From Actinophytocola sp. (GTDB taxonomy: Bacteria > Actinomycetota > Actinomycetes > Mycobacteriales > Pseudonocardiaceae), in the NCBI RefSeq assembly GCF_009379765.1, contig NZ_WHTD01000070.1:1-39945 (forward strand): a DNA stretch of 39,945 nt, given 5' to 3'. Each line of letters starts with the position of its first letter. Position 1 is the stretch's first letter. Shown piece after piece: positions 34,417 through 39,945 of the stretch. A program made the translations under genes and the position numbers. The notes beneath the pieces were generated by a model. That model saw nothing but the letters and a program-made list of their open reading frames with translations, did not search any database and had not been told where the DNA came from.

Positions 34417-35048
34417 GCCGGCACGGTCTCGACCAGTACCGCGTCGATCAGCACCCGCAGGTCGGCCTTCGCGCGCTTCCACCTGGCGTCCAGCTCCGCC
34501 GTGTCCGGATTGGACAGTCCAAGGAGGAGGATGCCGCGCACGGTGTCCAGCGCGGTGTACATGACGTGCCGGAACCGCGCGTTGTCCGCGTACTCGCCGA
34601 ACGCCTCCGTGGCGAACTCCAGCAGCGCACCCCGCGCCTGCGGCTCCACCGCGGTGAGCTGCTCGCGCAGCTCGAGGTCGGTCCGCGCGGCCACCCACAT
34701 CTCGATCGTCGCGTACAGGATCGGGCCCTGGTGGACCTCCCACATCAGGTCCAGCGCCGCGTCGAGCGGGTCCGGCGCCCGGCGCACCGCGTCGATCTTC
34801 TCGAAGGCCAGCTCCGCCCGCTTGGTCGCGAGGTGCCGCACCGCCGCGGCGACCAGGTCGGCGCGGGTGGGGAAGTGGTGCACCTGGGCGCCGCGGGTGA
34901 CGCCTGCCAGCTCGGTGACCCGGGTGGTCGTGGTGCCCGCGTAGCCGTACCGCACCAGGCAGTCCACGGTGGCGTCGAGCAGCCGTCCGCGCATGGCGGC
35001 GCTGCGCTCCTGCTGGGTCCGGCCGGTCTTCGACTTTCTGGCGGGCAT
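34383..35048 (-). CDS. TetR-family regulator, downstream of a membrane-protein gene
   Basis: The 221-residue protein has a basic N-terminal tail (ARKSKTGRTQQERS), then the HTH (LLDATVDCLVRYGYAGTTTTRVTELAGVTRGAQVHHFPTRADLV, about 23-66) and a helical ligand domain with LDAALDLMWEVHQGPILYATIEMW. It follows the membrane-protein gene by 18 bp on the same strand, so the two form an operon. The regulator may respond to a lipid or small hydrophobic compound handled by that protein; this is inference. Its 3' end overlaps the converging TetR gene. Confidence 0.87.
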   Translation of the reverse strand: MPARKSKTGRTQQERSAAMRGRLLDATVDCLVRYGYAGTTTTRVTELAGVTRGAQVHHFPTRADLVAAAVRHLATKRAELAFEKIDAVRRAPDPLDAALDLMWEVHQGPILYATIEMWVAARTDLELREQLTAVEPQARGALLEFATEAFGEYADNARFRHVMYTALDTVRGILLLGLSNPDTAELDARWKRAKADLRVLIDAVLVETVPAQPPERISGAR

Positions 35049-35066
35049 CCCCTCAGGTTAGGTGAC

Positions 35067-35993
35067 TCATGCACCGACGTCGGTGAACGACCGCGAGTGT
35101 TCGGCCAGTTCCTCGTGCTCGGCCGGCGCCGGGCGCCGGTAAAGCGCGCCGTAGATCGCGATGCCCCCGGCCGTCGCCAGTGTCACGAGCCCGGCGAGGG
35201 ACAGCAACGTCGGCGCCAGCGGGGCGGACAGCGGCGGCACCTTGGTGATGGCCTCGACCAGGACGACCGCGCTGAGCAGCAGGTAGCCGCCCGCGCCGAG
35301 CTGGACGACCCGCATCCGGGTGCGCTCCGGCCACGTGGTGAACGTCAGCAGCCAGGCCAGCCCCGGGATGACCAGGATCGCGTGCATCGTCACCGCGTGC
35401 GCGGGCTTGAGGAACCCGGCGGTGGTGTAGGCGACCTCGGGGTTGGTCTGCGACGACGTGACCCCGACGGCGATCATCGCGGCGCCGACCCCCAGCGCGA
35501 CCATGAGCGTGACGAACCCGAACCGCATCGCGAGCCGCATGCTCGGCGAGTTCTTCCCGACCTTCCGGAACGCGGACAGCGTGAAGCCGAGCGTGAGCAC
35601 GACGATGGCCATGCCGCCGAACGCCAGGGTGCCGGCGACGGCCGAGTCGAACGGCGTCTCGAAGTTGAAGTGCGACGGCACACCGCGCCAGGCCTGCGTC
35701 GACACCAGCGTCGTCTCGACGACGCAGGCGACCGTGAACCCGCCGAGCTGGATGAGGTGGGTGACCCACGCGACCGTGGCCAGGGTGAGCCCGAACGACA
35801 GCCCGAACGTCGCGGCCTTGCGCAGCGACACCGGCCCGGTCCACGGCCCGCCGGAGATCGTCAGGACGACCAGGTGCACGAGCCCGCTCAGGAACAGCAC
35901 CACGCCGATGACGAACGCAGCCCGCTCGATCCGGGTGCCCTCGTCCCAGCTGCGTCGCAGCGAGCGGCCCATCGCACGCATCACGGTCTTCAT
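35067..35993 (-). CDS. Polytopic membrane protein of unknown function
   Basis: I do not recognise the family. The 308-residue protein has about eight hydrophobic helices, beginning after a basic, cytoplasmic N-terminus (MKTVMRAMGRSLRRSWDEG). Notable polar residues near helices are SLRKAATFGLSFGLTL, WRGVPSHFNFETPFDS and FLKPAHAVTMHAI, where the His residues could bind haem or a quinone. It has no transporter or enzyme signature I can name. I use ATG 35993 with GGAGG at proper spacing; a GTG at 36002 overlaps that ribosome site and is unlikely. It is co-transcribed with the downstream TetR gene. Confidence 0.7.
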   Translation of the reverse strand: MKTVMRAMGRSLRRSWDEGTRIERAAFVIGVVLFLSGLVHLVVLTISGGPWTGPVSLRKAATFGLSFGLTLATVAWVTHLIQLGGFTVACVVETTLVSTQAWRGVPSHFNFETPFDSAVAGTLAFGGMAIVVLTLGFTLSAFRKVGKNSPSMRLAMRFGFVTLMVALGVGAAMIAVGVTSSQTNPEVAYTTAGFLKPAHAVTMHAILVIPGLAWLLTFTTWPERTRMRVVQLGAGGYLLLSAVVLVEAITKVPPLSAPLAPTLLSLAGLVTLATAGGIAIYGALYRRPAPAEHEELAEHSRSFTDVGA

Positions 35994-36083
35994 GACGCCC
36001 ACCTCCTGACCTCAAGACTGGCCCGGTCGGGGGCGGATGTCGTCGGCGCCTCGACGGCTTCTCGACTACGCCAGGAGGCGTAC

Positions 36084-36143
36084 GTCAGCGGCAGTGTCAG
36101 CGGCAGAGTCAGCGACTCCGTCAGCGGCACGGTCAGCCACCGA
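36084..36143. repeat. 12-bp tandem repeat, five units
   Basis: Five head-to-tail 12-mers start with GTCAGCG or GTCAGCC (units at 36084, 36096, 36108, 36120 and 36132). The first two are nearly identical (GTCAGCGGCAGT and GTCAGCGGCAGA). The last unit contains the stop codon of the MarR gene (TCA, 36133-36135). On the minus strand each unit supplies a TGA in the same phase. A smaller 9-bp repeat (GGTGAGCCC, three units near 36166-36191) lies inside the marR end. Confidence 0.8.
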
Positions 36144-36564
36144 ACGGGTGCTCCCGGAGCACGCGGGTGAGCCCGGTGAGCCCGGTGAGCAGCGCGGCGC
36201 GTTCCTCGTCGGTCAGCGCGTCGAAGACCGCGGCGTGCCGCTCGTGCATGATGCCGGCGGCCCGCTCGGCGACCCGCTCGCCGTCGGGGGTGAGGCGGAT
36301 CCGGTAGACGCGCCGGTTGGCCGGGTCGCGGACCCGCTCGATCCAGCCGCGTTCCTCCATGACCGAGCCGAGGCGGCTGGCCCGGCTCTTGTCCACCCGC
36401 AGCGCGTCGGCGATCTCCTGCTGGGCGAGCTCACCGCGGTCGGCGAGCTCGAACAGCATCACGCACTCGGCGAGCGACAGGTTGACGTCGCCGAACGGCC
36501 ATTCGGTGCGCAGGCCGACCAGCTGCACCACCTGGTAGAGCAGCCCGTCGAGCCGGCCGTGCAC
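36133..36564 (-). CDS. MarR-family regulator
   Basis: The 143-residue protein shows a MarR fold with LSLAECVMLFELADRGELAQQEIADALRVDKSRASRLGSVMEERGWIERVRDPANRR (HTH and wing). Start GTG 36564 is preferred because GGAGG precedes it by 4 bases; the frame opens further to ATG 36606 without a ribosome site. The C-terminus (LLTGLTGLTRVL) is encoded by a short 9-bp tandem repeat, and a 12-bp repeat follows the stop. It is divergent from a methyltransferase gene, with palindromic sites between them, and is the probable repressor of both. Confidence 0.87.
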   Translation of the reverse strand: MHGRLDGLLYQVVQLVGLRTEWPFGDVNLSLAECVMLFELADRGELAQQEIADALRVDKSRASRLGSVMEERGWIERVRDPANRRVYRIRLTPDGERVAERAAGIMHERHAAVFDALTDEERAALLTGLTGLTRVLREHPFGG

Positions 36565-36576
36565 GTCGCCTCCATG

Positions 36577-36618
36577 GTTGTCGGATACAACTGTTGTCGC
36601 TAGCATCTATAACAGTTG
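36577..36618. promoter_or_regulatory. Operator pair between marR and the methyltransferase gene
   Basis: GTTGT-CGGAT-ACAAC (36577-36591) is a perfect inverted repeat. CAACTGTT (36588-36595) and AACAGTTG (36611-36618) form a second, more widely spaced one. TTGT/ACAA arms are typical MarR sites. The region is AT-rich against its surroundings and must hold both divergent promoters. Confidence 0.6.
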
Positions 36619-36649
36619 CTCGGCACAACTTTCTCACAGGAGGACTCCC

Positions 36650-37237
36650 ATGCATGTCATGCGCGGCTCACAGCGGCTCTTCGAGCACGGCCGGTTCTAC
36701 GACGCGTTCGCCAGGAGGCTCGCCGGCGGTCTGTACCGGCGGGTGGTCGACGACGTCGTGCTCGCCGAGCCGCGGCCGGGAGCGGTACTCCTCGACGCCG
36801 GGTGCGGCCCGGGTCGGCTCGCCATGGACATCGCGCGGGCCAGGCCGGACGCGACCGTGCACGGCGTCGACCTCGCCGCGGGGGCGATCGAGGTGGCGGT
36901 CGACCGGGCCGCGCGGGCCGGGCTCGCCGACCGGACGCGCTTCCTGTGCGGGGACCTCGCCGACCTGCCGTTCCCCGACGGCACGTTCGACCTGGTCGTC
37001 TCCACGGTGAGCTACCACCACTGGGCGCACGTGTCGCCGGTGGTCGCGGAGCTGGCCAGGGTGCTGCGGCCCGACGGCCGCCTGTGGGTCTACGACGCCC
37101 GCGCGATGCCCGCGACGCCGTTCCGCGACGCGGCGCGCGAGGCGATGCCCGACCGCGCGCAGGGGCGGGCGATCGTGCGCACCGGCTGGTTCCCGGTGCC
37201 CATCTTCCAGCGCCTCGCGGTCAGCCGGTCCGCGTGA
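36650..37237 (+). CDS. Class I SAM-dependent methyltransferase
   Basis: The 195-residue protein has the SAM-binding loop VLLDAGCGPGRLAMDIA (motif I), HGVDLAAGAIEVA (motif II) and PFPDGTFDLVVSTVSYHHW (motif IV, UbiE/Methyltransf_11 style). It is short: most such enzymes are 220-260 residues, and the C-terminal part here is small. The substrate is not predictable. The start ATG follows AGGAGG. It is divergent from a MarR regulator with operator-like repeats between them, so it is probably inducible. Its 3' end overlaps the convergent CGNR gene by 17 bp. Confidence 0.85.
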   Translation: MHVMRGSQRLFEHGRFYDAFARRLAGGLYRRVVDDVVLAEPRPGAVLLDAGCGPGRLAMDIARARPDATVHGVDLAAGAIEVAVDRAARAGLADRTRFLCGDLADLPFPDGTFDLVVSTVSYHHWAHVSPVVAELARVLRPDGRLWVYDARAMPATPFRDAAREAMPDRAQGRAIVRTGWFPVPIFQRLAVSRSA

Positions 37238-37748
37238 CCTTGGCCCGGTGGCGGCGCACGGCATCGCGGTTGGCACAGGTGGGGGAGCAGTAGCGCTGCC
37301 GGCCGCCGCGGGTGAAGTCGCCGAACGGGCGGCCGCACTCGGTGAGCGCGCAGCGGCGGAGGCGGTCCATGCCGCGGGTGGTGAGGTGCAGCGCGGTGCC
37401 GACGCTGATCAGCGCGCGGACCACGCCGGGGAGGCTCAGGTTCGTGTCGCGGTAGTGGATGTGCCAGCCGGTGCCGGTGTGGTCGGTGAGTCGTGGATAC
37501 GCCGAGGACCCGGCGAGCAGCTCGTTGAGCCGCTCGGCGCGTGCCCGCGGCGTGTCGGCGTCGACGACCGTGAGCCACCGGTCGAGGAACGCCTCGACCT
37601 CGCGCAGGTCCGCCGCCCCGGCCGGCCGCTCGACGACGAGGCCGGCGCCGACGCAGCGGCGGGCCAGCTCCTCGGCGTCGCGCGGTGGCTCGGTGACGAG
37701 CCCCACGGCGAGCCGGACAGGTTCTTCGCCGTAAGGGTTCAGCCGCAT
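37221..37748 (-). CDS. CGNR zinc-finger (ABATE-domain) protein
   Basis: The 175-residue protein has an N-terminal helical ABATE-type region with DREVEAFLDRWLTVV-like packing. The C-terminal CGNR zinc finger CALTECGRPFGDFTRGGRQRYCSPTCANRDAVRRHR has four Cys that bind zinc; the CANR stands where CGNR is usual. These proteins are thought to be stress-linked transcription regulators in actinobacteria. The ATG at 37748 is used, since further upstream codons run into the divergent gene. The divergent small Cys-rich gene starts 25 bp away. Confidence 0.83.
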   Translation of the reverse strand: MRLNPYGEEPVRLAVGLVTEPPRDAEELARRCVGAGLVVERPAGAADLREVEAFLDRWLTVVDADTPRARAERLNELLAGSSAYPRLTDHTGTGWHIHYRDTNLSLPGVVRALISVGTALHLTTRGMDRLRRCALTECGRPFGDFTRGGRQRYCSPTCANRDAVRRHRAKVTRTG

Positions 37749-37773
37749 AGGACCATTACAGCAGACTGGTCGC

Positions 37774-37977
37774 ATGAACGCCTCACACCGCTGGGAGACC
37801 ACCTCCAGCCACGTCACCAGCGACGGCTGGGTCCGCTACCAACGCTGCGGCTGCGGCTGCGGCGCGACCCGCGTCCTCCTCAACACCGAACCGGTCAGCG
37901 TCGAGCCGATCGGCACCGCTGTGCGGAACGATCGGCGGAATGATCGGGAGCGGAGCGGGGTTGTCGATGAGCGATGA
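37774..37977 (+). CDS. Small Cys-rich protein, 67 residues
   Basis: The frame starts MNASHRWETTSSHVTSDGWVRYQRC and has Cys-Gly-Cys-Gly-Cys-Gly near residues 25-30, then a polar tail. The first half reads like a small actinobacterial family I have seen as hypothetical proteins with a zinc-ribbon-like Cys pattern, but no function is known to me. The start is 25 bp from the divergent CGNR gene, so the two may share a promoter region. The last 20 residues are low in conserved features. Confidence 0.6.
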   Translation: MNASHRWETTSSHVTSDGWVRYQRCGCGCGATRVLLNTEPVSVEPIGTAVRNDRRNDRERSGVVDER

Positions 37978-38008
37978 CCATCACCTGCCGGCGGCCGGCC
38001 ATCGGGGC

Positions 38009-38029
38009 TAGCTTTGAGGAGTGTCCGTG
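38009..38029 (+). promoter_or_regulatory. fbiC start region: -10-like TAGCTT and two start choices
   Basis: TAGCTT (38009-38014) lies 6 bases before GTG 38021, a leaderless geometry. GAGGA (38016-38020) is directly adjacent to that GTG but well spaced for GTG 38027. Both GTGs are in frame and differ by two codons, so the choice does not change the domain content. Confidence 0.4.
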
Positions 38030-39945
38030 ACCGAGGGTTTCGTACCCAGCGAGTCCGCTGTCCGGCGAGCGTTGCGGCGCGCACGGGACGGCGTGGCCCT
38101 CGACCGAACCGAGGCCGAGACCCTGCTCCACGCCCGCGGCGAGCAGATGGACCGGCTGCTCGAGGCGGCCTCGCGGGTGCGTGACGCCGGGCTCGAGAGC
38201 ATCGGCCGCCCGGGTGTCGTCACCCACTCGCGCAGCGTCTTCGTCCCGCTCACCAAGCTGTGCCGGGACCGTTGCCACTACTGCACCTTCGCCACCGTGC
38301 CGGGGCGTGTGCCGGCGGCGTTCATGAGCCCCGACGAGGTCCTCGACGTGGTCCGCCGCGGTGCCGAGCTGGGTTGCACCGAGGTCCTCTTCACCCTCGG
38401 CGACCGGCCGGAGGCGCGCTGGACCGCCGCCCAGGAGTGGCTCGAGGAGGCCGGCTACCCGGACACGCTGTCCTACGTCCGGGCGATGTCGATCAAGGTC
38501 CTCGAGGAGACCGGCGTCCTGCCGCATCTCAACCCGGGCGTCCTGAGCTGGACGGACTTCCAGCGCCTCAAGCCCGTCTCGGCGTCCATGGGCATGATGC
38601 TCGAGACCACCGCCACCCGGCTCTGGTCGGCGAAGGGCGGCGCGCACTACGGCTCGCCCGACAAGGAGCCCGCGGTTCGGCTGCGGGTGCTCGAGGACGC
38701 CGGCCGCAGCAACGTCCCGTTCACCACCGGCATCCTCATCGGCATCGGCGAGACGCTCGAGGAGCGGGTCGACTCGCTGTTCGCCATCCGCAAGGTGGCC
38801 CGGCAGTACGGCGGCATCCAGGAAGTCATCGTCCAGAACTTCCGCGCGAAGCCGGACACCGCGATGGCCGGCATGGCCGACGTCGAGGCCCAGGAGCTGG
38901 CCGCCACCGTCGCGGTCGCGCGGCTCGTGCTCGGGCCCAAGATGCGCATCCAGGCCCCGCCCAACCTCATCGGCGGCGAGTACGAGCTGCTCCTGCGGGC
39001 CGGCATCGACGACTGGGGCGGGGTCTCGCCGCTCACCATCGACCACGTCAACCCCGAGCGCCCGTGGCCGCAGCTCGACGAGCTCGCCGCGCGCACCGAG
39101 GCGGCCGGGTTCCGGCTGGCCGAGCGGCTGCCGATCTACCCCGAGTACGTCCGGCGCGGCGAGCCGTGGCTGGACCCGCGGGTCACCGGCCACGTCGCCG
39201 CGCTGGCCGACCCGGACACCGGCCTCGCCGTGCCCGACCCGAGGCCGGTCGGCAGGCCGTGGCAGGAGCCGGAGGTCGCGCTGGTCGGCTCGGGGCGCAC
39301 GGACCTGCACGCCAGCATCGACACGGAAGGCCGCACCGCCGACCGCCGCGACGACTTCGACTCGGTCTACGGGGACTGGGAGGAGCTGCGGGCGCAGGTG
39401 GCCGCGATGCCCTCGCGCGTGGCCGGCCCGGGTGGTTCGGGGGTGCGGCCGGAGTTCGCCACCGCGCTTCGGCACGCCGAGTCCGACCCGAGTGGACTGT
39501 CCGATGAGGACTCCCTGACGCTGCTGTCCGCGTCGGCGGGCGCGGAGATCGACGCCCTGGCGGCGCTGGCCGACGCGGTCCGCGCCGACGTGGTGGGGGA
39601 CGAGGTGACCTACGTGGTCACCCGCAACATCAACTTCACCAACGTCTGCTACACCGGCTGTCGCTTCTGCGCGTTCGCGCAACGCCGCACCGACAGCGAC
39701 GCCTACACGCTCTCCCTCGACCAGGTGGGCCGGCGCGCCGAGGAGGCGTGGGCCGTGGGCGCCACCGAGGTCTGCATGCAGGGCGGCATCCACCCGGACC
39801 TGCCCGGCACGGCGTACTTCGACATCGCCGCGGAGGTCAAGAGGCGCGCGCCCGGCCTGCACGTGCACGCGTTCTCCCCGATGGAGGTCGTGAACGGCGC
39901 GTCCCGGACCAACCTGTCCATCCGCGACTGGCTCACCGCCGCCCG
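38021..39945 (+). CDS. fbiC: FbiC: 7,8-didemethyl-8-hydroxy-5-deazariboflavin (FO) synthase, 3' truncated by window end
   Basis: About 641 residues are present of the usual 850 or so. The first radical-SAM domain (CofG-like) has CRDRCHYCTFA (Cys81, Cys85, Cys88) binding the 4Fe-4S cluster, after THSRSVFVPLTKL, with TGILIGIGETLEERVDSL further on. The second (CofH-like) begins near residue 510 and has NFTNVCYTGCRFCAFAQ (Cys543, Cys547, Cys550). The fused enzyme makes FO, the chromophore of coenzyme F420, from tyrosine and a ribityl-uracil. The CofG-CofH fusion is the actinobacterial form. The frame is open to the last base of the window. The start is GTG 38021 or 38027. Confidence 0.95.
   Translation, partial: MSVTEGFVPSESAVRRALRRARDGVALDRTEAETLLHARGEQMDRLLEAASRVRDAGLESIGRPGVVTHSRSVFVPLTKLCRDRCHYCTFATVPGRVPAAFMSPDEVLDVVRRGAELGCTEVLFTLGDRPEARWTAAQEWLEEAGYPDTLSYVRAMSIKVLEETGVLPHLNPGVLSWTDFQRLKPVSASMGMMLETTATRLWSAKGGAHYGSPDKEPAVRLRVLEDAGRSNVPFTTGILIGIGETLEERVDSLFAIRKVARQYGGIQEVIVQNFRAKPDTAMAGMADVEAQELAATVAVARLVLGPKMRIQAPPNLIGGEYELLLRAGIDDWGGVSPLTIDHVNPERPWPQLDELAARTEAAGFRLAERLPIYPEYVRRGEPWLDPRVTGHVAALADPDTGLAVPDPRPVGRPWQEPEVALVGSGRTDLHASIDTEGRTADRRDDFDSVYGDWEELRAQVAAMPSRVAGPGGSGVRPEFATALRHAESDPSGLSDEDSLTLLSASAGAEIDALAALADAVRADVVGDEVTYVVTRNINFTNVCYTGCRFCAFAQRRTDSDAYTLSLDQVGRRAEEAWAVGATEVCMQGGIHPDLPGTAYFDIAAEVKRRAPGLHVHAFSPMEVVNGASRTNLSIRDWLTAA

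Noticed and set aside
36084..36143. CRISPR array at the 12-bp repeats
   Set aside because: Units are contiguous 12-mers without spacers and no cas genes are present.
33777..36170. Open frame of nearly 800 codons on the plus strand across the DUF2236, TetR and membrane-protein region
   Set aside because: It is out of frame with, or antisense to, four genes with clear domain or membrane signatures. It has no protein motif of its own.

Overview
The window is high-GC DNA (roughly 70% by eye) with many GTG starts, dense gene packing and long spurious antisense frames. It carries actinobacterial marker genes: an FbiC-type F420 synthase, an acVLRF1-type rescue factor, an Rv0910-like SRPBCC protein, a fused isobutyryl-CoA mutase, an LCP protein and several TetR/MarR pairs. 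A Pseudonocardiaceae host such as Amycolatopsis or a relative is my inference. I saw no tRNA, rRNA, CRISPR array, phage or transposase gene.

Layout. 1-600: an imperfect inverted repeat that runs into the 3' end of a MerR regulator. 600-1190: a frameshifted GGDEF gene remnant. 1206-3998: a lycopene cyclase, apparently with an in-frame insertion, divergent from a dGTPase. 4158-7945: a secreted S8/S53-like protease with a C-terminal P-domain, convergent with an unknown acidic protein across a very strong terminator. 8077-9188: acVLRF1 overlapping an Rv0910-like protein. 9214-12866: a two-gene unit on the minus strand, a free-standing A-PCP-TE peptide synthetase and a cytochrome P450 overlapping it by 7 nt. 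13126-13893: an SDR behind a 16-bp palindrome. 13962-16051: an ABC-F gene with a candidate leader-peptide attenuator, then a small HTH protein. 16058-20399: a membrane glycosyltransferase-like protein, an ABC exporter, a DUF1801 protein and a MobA-like nucleotidyltransferase. 20400-27229: an NmrA-like oxidoreductase/TetR/hydrolase group, an LCP protein, PrxQ, a PAP2-like membrane protein and a quinone oxidoreductase/TetR pair, with intergenic repeats between some of them. 27302-31950: a PaaI-like thioesterase divergent from icmF and a 3-hydroxyacyl-CoA dehydrogenase. 31938-37977: a regulator-rich stretch with a double-domain MarR, DUF2236 plus TetR, a membrane protein plus TetR, a MarR/methyltransferase pair, a CGNR zinc-finger protein and a small Cys-rich protein. 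38021-39945: fbiC, cut by the window end.

How the genes work together. Most of the window is housekeeping or small self-regulated oxidoreductase cassettes. IcmF, the dehydrogenase and the PaaI-like enzyme form an acyl-CoA neighbourhood. The A-PCP-TE/P450 pair is the best candidate for an undescribed pathway: it has the architecture used to load an amino acid on a carrier protein, oxidise it there and release it, and no other assembly-line gene is visible. The ABC-F leader and the non-coding element inside the lycopene cyclase are the most interesting non-coding signals.
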